The notes beneath the pieces are model-generated. The model did not search any database and had not been told where the DNA came from. It saw nothing but the letters and a program-made list of their open reading frames with translations. A stretch of DNA of 64,000 bases from Acidimicrobiaceae bacterium (GTDB lineage Bacteria; Actinomycetota; Acidimicrobiia; Acidimicrobiales; Ilumatobacteraceae). This document shows positions 1 to 7,868 of the stretch, piece after piece; within the stretch, counting starts at the first letter, position 1; the number at the start of each line of letters is the position of its first letter. Where the stretch lies: NCBI GenBank assembly GCA_020637235.1, contig JACJWG010000010.1, positions 62,001 through 126,000 on the forward strand. Reading direction: 5' to 3'. The translations under genes and the position numbers were made by a program.

Positions 1-816
1 GGGGCTCATCTGCTCGACGAGGGGCAGCAGCGACGGCAACAACGCGTCGACGTGCGGCTGGTTCGCCCGGTCGGAGGTGAACGCGGCGAACACCGCCTTC
101 ATCAGCACCTTCACGCCACCCTCGAGCGTCTTCAGCACCACGTTGCCGGTGAAGCCGTCGGTCACCACCACGTCGGCGGTCTTGAGCAGCATGTCGCGAC
201 CTTCGACGTTGCCGATGAAGTCGATGTTCGTGGCAGCGGCGAGCAGGTCGTACGCCTCCTTGCGGAGGGTGTCGCCCTTGCCGGGCTCCTCGCCGATCGA
301 CAGCAGGCCCACGCGCGGTCGTTCGACGCCGAAGCGGTGGCGGGCGTACACCGAGCCCATCTGCGCGAACTGCACCAGCCACTCGGGTTGCACCTCGGCA
401 TTGGCGCCGGCGTCGAGCAGGATGTTCGGCGTGTGGCCGGGCACCGGCAGCGGCGTCGCGATGGCGGGCCGGCTGACGCCTCGGATGCGGCCCATCCGCA
501 ACAGAGCAGCGGCCATGGTGGCACCCGTGTTGCCGGCCGAGATCATCGCCGAGGCGCGGCCGTCGCGCACCGCTTCCGCGGCGCGCACGAGCGTGGAGTC
601 CTTCTTGCGGCGGACGCCCTGTGCCGGGTCGTCGTCCATCGCGATGACCTCGCTCGCCTCGAACAGCGGGAGGTCGCCGACACCGGCGAGATCGCTGGGA
701 CCGACGAGCGCGACGGCGATGCCGGCCGCTGCCGCCTGGTGCGCCGCCGCGACGATCTCGTCGGGGGCGCGGTCGCCTCCCATCGCGTCGACGGCGATCG
801 GGAGCACGGAGGACAT
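1..816 (-). CDS. plsX: Phosphate acyltransferase PlsX (3' part cut off by window edge)
   Basis: PlsX makes acyl-phosphate from acyl-ACP and inorganic phosphate at the start of membrane phospholipid synthesis. The N-terminal 272 residues are visible. They open with MSSVLPIAVDAMGGDRAPDE, the family's hallmark start, and contain ISAGNTGA and VDAGAN-like (LLDAGANAE) segments plus VVTDGFTGNVVLKT, all typical of PlsX. The frame stays open to base 1, so the C-terminus lies outside. It follows rpmF by 40 bases on the same strand, the order rpmF-plsX found in many bacteria, and is probably cotranscribed with it. No strong ribosome site is visible before the ATG, which fits translation from an upstream-initiated mRNA. 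Confidence 0.96.
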   Translation of the reverse strand, partial: MSSVLPIAVDAMGGDRAPDEIVAAAHQAAAAGIAVALVGPSDLAGVGDLPLFEASEVIAMDDDPAQGVRRKKDSTLVRAAEAVRDGRASAMISAGNTGATMAAALLRMGRIRGVSRPAIATPLPVPGHTPNILLDAGANAEVQPEWLVQFAQMGSVYARHRFGVERPRVGLLSIGEEPGKGDTLRKEAYDLLAAATNIDFIGNVEGRDMLLKTADVVVTDGFTGNVVLKTLEGGVKVLMKAVFAAFTSDRANQPHVDALLPSLLPLVEQMSP

Positions 817-856
817 GGGTGACCTGGAGAACCCGGGTCGGCGGGACGGGCGTCGG

Positions 857-1036
857 TCAGCCGACGTCGACGGCGACGCGGTCCTTGTACCACCCGCACG
901 ACGAGCACACCGTGTGCGGCAGCTTGGCTGCACCGCACCGCGGGCACACGCTGCGCGCCGGGGCGCCGAGCTTCCAGGCGCCGGCCCGATGGCTCCGCGT
1001 CTTCATCTTCGACTTCTTCTTCTTGGGAACAGCCAC
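857..1036 (-). CDS. rpmF: 50S ribosomal protein L32, zinc-binding form
   Basis: A 59-residue protein starting at GTG (VAVPKKKSKMKTRSHRAG). It is the bacterial L32 of the large ribosomal subunit. Two cysteine pairs, CPRCG and CSSCG, make a zinc ribbon, so this is the C+ (zinc-dependent) form. A GGGAGA ribosome site lies a few bases before the GTG. It sits between the DUF177 gene and plsX, its classical neighbours. Confidence 0.97.
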   Translation of the reverse strand: MAVPKKKKSKMKTRSHRAGAWKLGAPARSVCPRCGAAKLPHTVCSSCGWYKDRVAVDVG

Positions 1037-1099
1037 CGTAGGTCTCCCTGCGCGAAATGGACTGCGTGAGGTTAGCGGCGAAGGGCCGGTTCGCCCACC

Positions 1100-1627
1100 T
1101 CAGTCGGTCGGGTCGCCCTCGTCGAGCGTGGCACGCAGCTGGTCGAGCGCACCCCACCGGGGATCGCTCGGCGGCGCGTCGCAGCTGCACGACCCGCTGT
1201 TCAGATCGGTGCCGCACTGGGGGCACAGGCCGGCGCAGTCGTCCCGACACAGCGGCGACATCGGGGCGTCGAGCACGAGCACCTCGCGCACCATCGGTTC
1301 GAGGTCGAGCTGATCACCCTCGAGGGGGAAGGCATCGGGATCGGTGACGACGTCCTGGTACAGCTCGTGCACCTCGCTGTGCAGCACACCACCGGCCGCA
1401 GCTGCACAACGACGGCAGGTGCCGTGCCACGGTGCGACCACCTCGCCGTTCACGACGATGCCGTCGGTGAGGGCCTCGAGCCGCAGGTGCACCCGGACGG
1501 GGTCGGTCGGTCGGAAGCGGTCGTCGTCGATGCCGACGTCGTCGACGGTGACCTCGAGATCGAGGTGCTTCTCCGAGCCGGGCCGGCGCAGCAGCTCGGC
1601 GGCCTGGACGCGCAGCGGGTTCGCCAT
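1100..1627 (-). CDS. DUF177 (YceD-type) protein
   Basis: 175 residues of the DUF177/YceD family, nearly always encoded immediately before rpmF. In E. coli and plants this family has been linked to 23S rRNA accumulation; the exact activity is unsettled. The protein has an N-terminal LLRRPGSEKHLDLE segment and three pairs of cysteines: CRRC near the middle, then CRDDC and CPQCG near the end, which probably bind a metal. It is 63 bases upstream of rpmF on the same strand and probably in one operon with it. Confidence 0.92.
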   Translation of the reverse strand: MANPLRVQAAELLRRPGSEKHLDLEVTVDDVGIDDDRFRPTDPVRVHLRLEALTDGIVVNGEVVAPWHGTCRRCAAAAGGVLHSEVHELYQDVVTDPDAFPLEGDQLDLEPMVREVLVLDAPMSPLCRDDCAGLCPQCGTDLNSGSCSCDAPPSDPRWGALDQLRATLDEGDPTD

Positions 1628-1675
1628 GGCTTCCTGACGCTACCGGGACGCCTCTCCCCCGCGGACCGACGCTCG

Positions 1676-2287
1676 TCAGCGGTCCTGGTCGAAGAAGCCC
1701 TTCGTCGGGTCCTCGTCCTCGAACTCCTCGTCGGTCGCCGTCTGGGCGCCGATCGACAGCCGTGCCCGACCCTGGTGGACGGTCTTGGTGAGCTTGTCGA
1801 GCAGGATCTCGAAGCTGGCGAGGCGCTGATCGAGGAAGTCCTCGGTCTCGTGGCGCAGACGGCGGGCGTCGGTCTCGGCCGCCTCGTTCAGCTGGCGGGC
1901 GCGGGCTTCGGCAGCTCGCACGACCTCGGTGCGCTGCACCATGCGCTCGGCCTGCACCCGGGCGGCCTCGAGCAGTTCCTCGGCCTCGCGTCGGGTCTTG
2001 TCGACGAACGCCTGCCGCTCCTTGATCATCCATCGCGCCTGGCGCAGCTCTTCGGGCATCCGGTGCAAGGCCTCTTCGAGCAGCTCGATGATCTCGTCGC
2101 GATCGATGCGCGGCGACGACGACAACGGCATCGTCGGCGCGGTGGCGATGACGTCGACAGCCCGGCGCAGCAGTTGTTCGGCGTCGCCGACGTAGCCGTT
2201 GGTGGTCTTGACGTAGGCGTCGGAGTCGTCGAAGTCGTTGTCGTACTCGTCGTCGTACTCGTCGTCGTACTGATCGTCGTGGCTCAT
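1676..2287 (-). CDS. SepIVA/DivIVA-like coiled-coil septum protein
   Basis: 203 residues. The first 30 are strongly acidic (repeated DDEYDDEYD), followed by a long heptad-rich region (about residues 60-165) with charged KTRREAEELLEAARVQAERM and a RQLNEAAETDARRL segment. This is the build of DivIVA-family proteins of actinobacteria. Its place between coaD and the DUF177 gene matches mycobacterial SepIVA (the protein next to the DUF177 gene and rnc), a cell-division and septation factor, so I infer the same role. Its ATG overlaps the coaD stop by 4 bases (ATGA), showing translational coupling. The sequence cannot separate SepIVA from other DivIVA-like coiled coils. Confidence 0.7.
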   Translation of the reverse strand: MSHDDQYDDEYDDEYDNDFDDSDAYVKTTNGYVGDAEQLLRRAVDVIATAPTMPLSSSPRIDRDEIIELLEEALHRMPEELRQARWMIKERQAFVDKTRREAEELLEAARVQAERMVQRTEVVRAAEARARQLNEAAETDARRLRHETEDFLDQRLASFEILLDKLTKTVHQGRARLSIGAQTATDEEFEDEDPTKGFFDQDR

Positions 2288-2775
2288 GATCGTCCGCTCG
2301 CTCGCTCCAGATGGCCCAGCACCGACGGCGGCACCATGGCGCTGACGTCACCACCGTACTGCGCGATCTCCCTGATGAAGCGGCTGCTGATGAACACCAG
2401 CGACGGCTTGCACGGCAGGTACACCGTGCGCACCCCGGCGGCGACGAAGTTGGTCTGTGCCATCTGCTGCTCGACCTCGAAGTCGCCGCCGGTGCGCAGC
2501 CCCTTCACGATGAAGTCGACGCCGTTCGACCGCGCCGCATCGACCGCGAGCCCGGCGAACGACACCACGTCGACGGTGCCCAGGCGCCGCAACGGTTCGA
2601 CGACCTCGTCGATCATCGCCAACCGCTCGTCGAGCGCGAACTGGCCGCTCGGCTTCGAGGGGTTGTGCATCGTGCACACCACCACGTGACCGAACAGGTC
2701 GAGCGCCTGCTCCACGACGTCGAGGTGTCCGAGGTGGATGGGGTCGAAGCTCCCGGGATACAGCACCTTGGCCAT
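2284..2775 (-). CDS. coaD: Pantetheine-phosphate adenylyltransferase
   Basis: 163 residues, the usual length. CoaD transfers AMP from ATP to 4'-phosphopantetheine, the fourth step of coenzyme A synthesis, in the cytosol. The nucleotidyltransferase signature is SFDPIHLGH (residues 9-17; the HxGH motif is HLGH), and the C-terminal phosphate loop is ISSRFIREIA. It is downstream of rsmD by 23 bases, the common rsmD-coaD pair, and overlaps the following coiled-coil gene by 4 bases. A TAGGGT hexamer 9 bases upstream of the ATG might give it its own promoter. Confidence 0.97.
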   Translation of the reverse strand: MAKVLYPGSFDPIHLGHLDVVEQALDLFGHVVVCTMHNPSKPSGQFALDERLAMIDEVVEPLRRLGTVDVVSFAGLAVDAARSNGVDFIVKGLRTGGDFEVEQQMAQTNFVAAGVRTVYLPCKPSLVFISSRFIREIAQYGGDVSAMVPPSVLGHLERASGRS

Positions 2776-2798
2776 GGGGCCCGCACCCTACTCGCGTG

Positions 2799-3314
2799 TC
2801 AGGGTCGGGTCAGCAGCGTCACGGCGGTACGGCCGTACTTCTTGGCCCGCACCGTCTGCCACCCGTCGGGAGCCGGCACCTCTCGAGCGCTCTCGCAGAG
2901 CACGTAGTCCACCTGCACCAGTCCGAGCAGCGCAGGCCAGGCGTCGAAGGTGTACGGCGGGTCGACGAGCGCGAGGTCGACGCCACGCATCGCCGGCACC
3001 CAGGCCATCACGTCGCTCGTCACGATCGTCGCCCGCGCCTCGAGCCCGAGCGCCTGCACGTTGGCGCGCAGTGCTCGCAACGCGTCGCGATCGCGTTCGA
3101 CGAAGGTGCAGCGGGCCGCTCCCCGCGACAGCGCCTCGATGCCCATCGCGCCCGAGCCGGCGAACAGGTCGGCGACGACGGCGTCCTCGACGAGGCCCAT
3201 CGAGTCGAGCGAGTTGAACACGGCCTGGCGCACCTTGTCGGTGGTGGGTCGGGTGGTGAGCCCGTCCGGGGCGATCAGCTTGCGTCCACCGAACTCCCCT
3301 GCCACCACGCGCAC
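2799..3314 (-). CDS. rsmD: 16S rRNA (guanine966-N2)-methyltransferase RsmD
   Basis: 171 residues. It methylates G966 of 16S rRNA using S-adenosylmethionine. The SAM-binding loop is VADLFAGSGAMGIEALSRG (about residues 47-65), and the catalytic N6/N2-methyltransferase motif DPPY is at residues 118-121. The GTG start is supported by the conserved family N-terminus (RVVAGEFGGRKL) and by a TAGCGT hexamer exactly six bases upstream. First gene of the rsmD-coaD-coiled-coil run. Confidence 0.96.
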   Translation of the reverse strand: MRVVAGEFGGRKLIAPDGLTTRPTTDKVRQAVFNSLDSMGLVEDAVVADLFAGSGAMGIEALSRGAARCTFVERDRDALRALRANVQALGLEARATIVTSDVMAWVPAMRGVDLALVDPPYTFDAWPALLGLVQVDYVLCESAREVPAPDGWQTVRAKKYGRTAVTLLTRP

Positions 3315-3320
3315 GGGTCC

Positions 3321-3326
3321 ACGCTA
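3321..3326 (-). promoter_or_regulatory. -10 hexamer TAGCGT, leaderless start of rsmD
   Basis: On the minus strand TAGCGT is followed by six bases and the rsmD GTG, so transcription should begin on the start codon itself. It is divergent from the CACACT element of the small zinc protein 8 bases away. Confidence 0.55.
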
Positions 3327-3333
3327 GCGACGG

Positions 3334-3339
3334 CACACT
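3334..3339 (+). promoter_or_regulatory. -10 hexamer CACACT, leaderless start of the zinc-ribbon gene
   Basis: CACACT lies exactly six bases before the GTG at 3346; the same hexamer and spacing precede ispG on the minus strand. Confidence 0.5.
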
Positions 3340-3345
3340 GGCGGC

Positions 3346-3516
3346 GTGCTGGTGCCCGAACCCGAGATCGTCTGCGTCGACTGCGGCGGGCGCTGCTTCC
3401 TGCTCACCCATCCACCCGAGGACGGGATCTGGGAACCCGGCGACATCGTCGCCTACCGCTGCGAGGACTGTCGCGACCGCTGGGACCTGGTGCTTCCCGA
3501 CCCCACCGACGGGTGA
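3346..3516 (+). CDS. Small zinc-ribbon protein, 56 residues
   Basis: An open frame from GTG to TGA encoding a compact protein with two cysteine pairs, CVDCGGRC and CEDCRDRWD, separated by about 25 residues (ILLTHPP-like linker, then GDIVAYRC). Such a spacing is typical of a rubredoxin-like zinc ribbon. The function is unknown; small zinc ribbons of this size often bind nucleic acid or act as partners. It starts divergently from rsmD, with a CACACT element at leaderless distance, and ends 40 bases before the GGDEF-EAL gene. The second half keeps both cysteines in frame with no stops, and the codon choice is strongly GC-rich at third positions like its neighbours, so I take it as a real gene. 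Confidence 0.72.
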   Translation: MLVPEPEIVCVDCGGRCFLLTHPPEDGIWEPGDIVAYRCEDCRDRWDLVLPDPTDG

Positions 3517-3544
3517 CCCCCTCAAGTCGGGGGGTGAGGCTGCC

Positions 3545-3550
3545 GATCGT
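3545..3550 (+). promoter_or_regulatory. -10-like hexamer GATCGT before the GGDEF-EAL gene
   Basis: GATCGT ends seven bases before the first base of the GTG start at 3557, the leaderless spacing used across this window. The hexamer itself is weak. Confidence 0.35.
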
Positions 3551-3556
3551 TCCCTC

Positions 3557-5668
3557 GTGACATCGCACGAGCGGGCCGTGCGGCGAGTGGCCGACGACAC
3601 CTCCGAGCGCGCAAGGGCGCGGGCGGACGCCCGATCCGGGCGGCGACGGTTCACCGTCGAGATCGACCACGAGGACGCCGATCTGGTGCCCGACCTGCTC
3701 GACCAGTCGTTCGTGCTCAACCACCGGGCCAACCTCGGCTCGCCGCCGACCCTCGCCCTGGTGGCGGTGTCGATGTGGCCGGCGACCGCTCCGTCGGCGC
3801 TGGCCGGCTGGGCCGCAGGCACGTTGATCACCTCGGTGACGCAGGTGATGTTGGTCCGTGCGTACGGGCGGCGCTCGCCGCATGACTCGCCGCTCGTGTG
3901 GCGGCGGCGTCTCACCGTCACGCTGGCGCTCGGCGGCACGCTGTGGGGCACCCTGCCCTGGTGGACGCTGCCCTCGATCGAGGACCGGGCCTACGAAGCG
4001 CTGCTGGCGCTGTTCGTGTTGGCCACGATGGCAGCGACGACGGTGTTCACCAGTCCGCTCCGGCGGATGTTCGTCGCCTTCCAGCTCCCCCTCGCCATCG
4101 TGTCGGCCGCCGGATTCGTGGTGATGGGCAGCGGGTTCTCGGTGGTGATGGCCGCGCTCATCCTGTACGCGTTGGTGTTCTCGTTCGTGCTCTACGTGCA
4201 GGCCAACCGCAACGCCGTCGCGACGGCACGCCTCGCGTGCGACAACCGGGTGTTGGTCGAGGAGCTGCAGGCCGAACGGTTCCGCATCGAGGCCGCGAAC
4301 CTCGAACTGCGCGACGTGAACGCGCTGTTGCGTCACCAGGCCGCACACGACGCACTCACCGATCTCGCGAACCGGCAGCGTTTCCGCGATCTGCTCGACG
4401 AGGCACTCACCGCTGCTCGCGCCGACGGCACGGTGGTGGCGGTCGCGTTCATCGACCTCGACCGGTTCAAGAAGGTGAACGACTCGCTCGGACACCACGT
4501 CGGTGACGACCTGCTCGTGGCCGTGGCCCGGCGGGTGCGCAGCGTGCTGCGCCCGACGGACGTGCTCGGTCGGCAGGGCGGCGACGAGTTCACGTTGTTG
4601 CTCACGGGCCTCGACGATGCGTCGGACGCCGTGGCGATCGGCGAATCGATCTGCGCGGTGTTGCGCCGTCCGTTCGATCTGAACACGGCCGGGTCGCGCC
4701 GCGACGTGACGGTGACGTCGAGCATCGGTATCGCCGTGGGGCCGCACGGTGCCGACACCGCCGACGACCTGATGCGCCACGCCGACGCGGCGATGTACCG
4801 CTCGAAGGGCCACGGCCGCGACCGGGTGGAGCTGTTCGACGAGTCGATGCGCGTCGCACTCACCCGCCGGCTCGACGACGAAGCCGAGCTGCGTCGGGCC
4901 TTCGCGAACCGCGAGATCGTGTCGTGGTTGCAGCCCGAGGTCGACCTCCACACCGGCCGGATCGTGGGTGCCGAATGCCTCGCCCGATGGGTGCACCCCG
5001 AACGTGGCGTGCTCAGCGCCGGCGCCTTCGTGCCGCTCGTCGAGGACGCCGGCCTGCTGTTCGACCTGTCGCGGGTGATCGCCGGTTCGGGTCTCGTGGC
5101 ACGAGCGGCACTCGTCGACGTGGTCGATCCGACGTTCCGCGTGCGGATCAACGTGTCGGCCTCTCAGCTCAGCGACATCGGCCTGCTGTACGCGTTCTTG
5201 TCGCACCTCGACAGCCAGGGCCTCCCGCCGAGCGCCGTGCACCTGGAGGTGACCGAGACCGCGGTCATCAGCGACCTCAACGTGGCCCGCACCTGGCTCG
5301 AGACCGCTCGAGAGGTGGGCATCACCGTGTCGCTCGACGACTTCGGTACCGGCTACTCGTCGCTCGCCCTGCTCGCGCAACTGCCGCTCGACGGCGTGAA
5401 GATCGATCTCGGCTTCGTGCGCGACATGGTGCACAGCCCCGCCGCGCGTGCCGTCGTGGCGGCGACCGTGGAGCTGGCCGACGGGCTCGGGCTGCACGTG
5501 GTGGCCGAAGGCGTGGAGACCGAGGAGCAGGCCGAGGCGCTGCGTCAGGCCGGCGTCCATCGCGCACAGGGGTTCCTCTACGCCCCCGCCGTCCCGCTCG
5601 ACACGCTGCGCGACTGGGTGATGGTCGGCGCACCCTGGCAGCGCGAGCAGGCCCGGGCCGACGCCTGA
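3557..5668 (+). CDS. Membrane GGDEF-EAL cyclic-di-GMP protein
   Basis: 703 residues. Order: soluble N-terminus, about six membrane helices (roughly residues 60-215), a short coiled linker, a GGDEF domain (diguanylate cyclase; RQGGDEF intact) and an EAL domain (c-di-GMP phosphodiesterase). The product inhibition site RPTD lies five residues before GGDEF as in active, feedback-controlled cyclases. In the EAL domain the signature reads AECLAR, keeping the catalytic Glu, and TETAVISD, DDFGTGYSS and KIDLGF are present, so both activities may be retained. GTG start. It lies between the zinc-ribbon gene and recG (convergent, 25 bases apart). The membrane part resembles an MHYT/MASE-like sensor but I cannot name its signal. 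Confidence 0.9.
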   Translation: MTSHERAVRRVADDTSERARARADARSGRRRFTVEIDHEDADLVPDLLDQSFVLNHRANLGSPPTLALVAVSMWPATAPSALAGWAAGTLITSVTQVMLVRAYGRRSPHDSPLVWRRRLTVTLALGGTLWGTLPWWTLPSIEDRAYEALLALFVLATMAATTVFTSPLRRMFVAFQLPLAIVSAAGFVVMGSGFSVVMAALILYALVFSFVLYVQANRNAVATARLACDNRVLVEELQAERFRIEAANLELRDVNALLRHQAAHDALTDLANRQRFRDLLDEALTAARADGTVVAVAFIDLDRFKKVNDSLGHHVGDDLLVAVARRVRSVLRPTDVLGRQGGDEFTLLLTGLDDASDAVAIGESICAVLRRPFDLNTAGSRRDVTVTSSIGIAVGPHGADTADDLMRHADAAMYRSKGHGRDRVELFDESMRVALTRRLDDEAELRRAFANREIVSWLQPEVDLHTGRIVGAECLARWVHPERGVLSAGAFVPLVEDAGLLFDLSRVIAGSGLVARAALVDVVDPTFRVRINVSASQLSDIGLLYAFLSHLDSQGLPPSAVHLEVTETAVISDLNVARTWLETAREVGITVSLDDFGTGYSSLALLAQLPLDGVKIDLGFVRDMVHSPAARAVVAATVELADGLGLHVVAEGVETEEQAEALRQAGVHRAQGFLYAPAVPLDTLRDWVMVGAPWQREQARADA

Positions 5669-5693
5669 CGCCCCGAGCCGCCAGGACCGCGTC

Positions 5694-7835
5694 CTAGCTC
5701 TTGAAGAGGAACTCCTCGTCGTCGCTGCTGAACAGCAGCTGCAGTTCGTCGGCGAGCACCGGGTTGGCGGCGAGTTCGGGGTCGGGGTCGACGAGCTCGA
5801 ACGCGGCCTCCCGGGCCAGCACGACGAGCTCGCGGTCGCGGCGCAACGAGGCGAGCCGCAGGTCGCTACGGCCCTTCTGTGCGGTGTTCATGATCGTGCC
5901 CTCACCCCGGAGGTCGAGGTCGACCTCGGCGAGGTGGAAGCCGTCGGTCGACTCGACGAGCGCCTGGATGCGCGGGTTGTCCGACGGTTGATCGGGGTCG
6001 GGCTGGGTGACCAGCCAGCACCGCGAGGCGTGCTGTCCACGGCCGACCCGCCCGCGCAGCTGGTGCAACTGCGCGATACCGAAGCGGTCGGCGTCGAGGA
6101 TCACCATGATCGTCGCGTTGGGCACGTCGACGCCGACCTCGATCACCGTGGTCGACACCAGCACGTCGTACTCGCCCCGACGAAAGGCGTTCATCACCGC
6201 TTCCTTCTCGGCCGACGGCATCTTGCCGTGCAACAGGGCGAGCCGCAGCCCGTACAGCTCGCCACCGGCGAGTTCCTCGAAGGTCTCCTGCGCGCTGGCG
6301 AGCTCGAGCTTCTCGCTCTCGCCGATCAGCGGGCACACCACGTACGCCTGCCGTCCGGCCTCCACCTCGGCGCGCACGTCGGCCCACACGTTGGCCTCGT
6401 CGAGCGGGCCGTTCGCCCAGTGCGTGGTGATCGGTGTTCGTCCGGGCGGCAGCTCGTCGAGCACGCTGACGTCGAGGTCGCCGTACACGGTCATGGCCGC
6501 GGTGCGCGGGATCGGTGTCGCCGTCATCACGAGCACGTCGGGCACCGCTCCCCCGCCGGCCTTGTCGCGCAACGCGGCCCGCTGCTCCACACCGAAGCGG
6601 TGCTGTTCGTCGATCACCACCACGCCGAGGCTGTGGAACGCGACGGTGTCCTGGATGAGCGCGTGCGTGCCGATCGCGATGTCGACACCACCGTCGGCGA
6701 GGCCGCCGAGCACCTCCTTGCGATCGCCGCCGGTGACGCGATTGGTGAGCAGTTCCACGCGCAGCGGCCGGTCCCCGAACAGGTTGCCCGGATCGGGCAC
6801 CGTCACCCCGTCGAGCAACCGCCGCACCCCGGCGGCGTGCTGTTCGGCGAGCACCTCGGTGGGGGCCATCAGCGCCGCCTGGTGCCCGCCCTGCACGGCG
6901 GTCAGCATCGCGCTCACGGCCACCAGCGTCTTGCCGGCACCGACGTCGCCCTGCAGCAGGCGGTGCATCGGGTGCACGCCGGCGAGGTCGTCCTCGATCT
7001 CGGCGATCACGCGCCGCTGGGCACCGGTCAGTTCGTACGGCAAGGCCGCGCGCAACCGCGGCACCAGCTCGCCGTCCACGGAGTGGCGGATGCCCTTCGA
7101 CTCGCGCTCGAGCGCTCGCTTGCGCATCACGAGCACCGTCTGCACCCGCAGCAGCTCGTCGAACGCGAGCCGCCGCCGAGCTCTCGCCTGGTCGGCCATC
7201 GTCTCGGGCAGGTGGATGAGCCGCAGCGCGTCGGTGCGGTCGAGCAAGCCGAGGCGTTGCTGCACGGCCCACGGCACCGGGTCGGCGATGCCACGCGCCA
7301 TGCAGCGCTCGAGCGCGTTCTCGACGAACCCGGCGATCTCCCACGTGGTGAGCGCGACCTTCTCGCTCTGCGGATAGATCGGCACGATCCGGCCGGTGCG
7401 GTCGCCGATGAGGTCGACGATCGGGTTCGTCATCTGCAACCCGCCGCGGAACACCTCGGGCTTGCCGAACAGCGAGATGTGCAGCCCGTCGTGCAACTGC
7501 TTCTCGCGCCACGGCTGGTTGAAGAAGGTCACCGTCAGCCGGCCGCTGCCGTCGCCGACGGTGGCGGTGACCATCGTCTTGCGGTTCTTCGTGACCCGCT
7601 TGGTGACGGTGCGCACCGTGACGAGGACGAGCGCCTCCTTGCCCACCTCGAGATCGCTCACGCGCGCCTCGTTGGTGCGGTCCACCCAGCGCCGCGGGTA
7701 GAAGGTGATCAGGTCGAGTACCGACCGGATGCCCACCTCGGCCAGCGCGGCGTGCTTGCGTTCGCCGACGCCGCGGATGCGCTCGACGGAGATCGCGTCG
7801 AGGTCGCGCAGGGTGAGCGGCGGTGGAGCGGACAT
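5694..7835 (-). CDS. recG: ATP-dependent DNA helicase RecG
   Basis: 713 residues, normal for the family. RecG reverses stalled replication forks and processes branched DNA. An N-terminal wedge/OB domain (VSDLEVGKEALVLVTV; VGDGSGRLTVTFFNQPW) precedes helicase domain 1 with Walker A GDVGAGKTLVA and DEQH box (VVIDEQHRFGVEQR), then ATPIPRTAAMT and domain 2 with TTVIEVGVDVPNAT and QLRGRVGRG, the usual RecG signatures. It is downstream of the DAK/FakA-like gene, the widespread rpmB-DAK-recG neighbourhood, with 33 bases between. Confidence 0.97.
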   Translation of the reverse strand: MSAPPPLTLRDLDAISVERIRGVGERKHAALAEVGIRSVLDLITFYPRRWVDRTNEARVSDLEVGKEALVLVTVRTVTKRVTKNRKTMVTATVGDGSGRLTVTFFNQPWREKQLHDGLHISLFGKPEVFRGGLQMTNPIVDLIGDRTGRIVPIYPQSEKVALTTWEIAGFVENALERCMARGIADPVPWAVQQRLGLLDRTDALRLIHLPETMADQARARRRLAFDELLRVQTVLVMRKRALERESKGIRHSVDGELVPRLRAALPYELTGAQRRVIAEIEDDLAGVHPMHRLLQGDVGAGKTLVAVSAMLTAVQGGHQAALMAPTEVLAEQHAAGVRRLLDGVTVPDPGNLFGDRPLRVELLTNRVTGGDRKEVLGGLADGGVDIAIGTHALIQDTVAFHSLGVVVIDEQHRFGVEQRAALRDKAGGGAVPDVLVMTATPIPRTAAMTVYGDLDVSVLDELPPGRTPITTHWANGPLDEANVWADVRAEVEAGRQAYVVCPLIGESEKLELASAQETFEELAGGELYGLRLALLHGKMPSAEKEAVMNAFRRGEYDVLVSTTVIEVGVDVPNATIMVILDADRFGIAQLHQLRGRVGRGQHASRCWLVTQPDPDQPSDNPRIQALVESTDGFHLAEVDLDLRGEGTIMNTAQKGRSDLRLASLRRDRELVVLAREAAFELVDPDPELAANPVLADELQLLFSSDDEEFLFKS

Positions 7836-7868
7836 GGCTTCGGCGGCTCGCCCGTCAGACCCGTCGAT

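Noticed and set aside
52..1069. Long plus-strand open frames over plsX and rpmF
   Set aside because: They read as arginine/serine- or alanine-rich strings opposite a clearly conserved plsX; high GC leaves many stop-free antisense frames.
3404..5560. 718-residue minus-strand frame
   Set aside because: It lies opposite the GGDEF-EAL gene and has His/Gln/Arg-rich composition without motifs.
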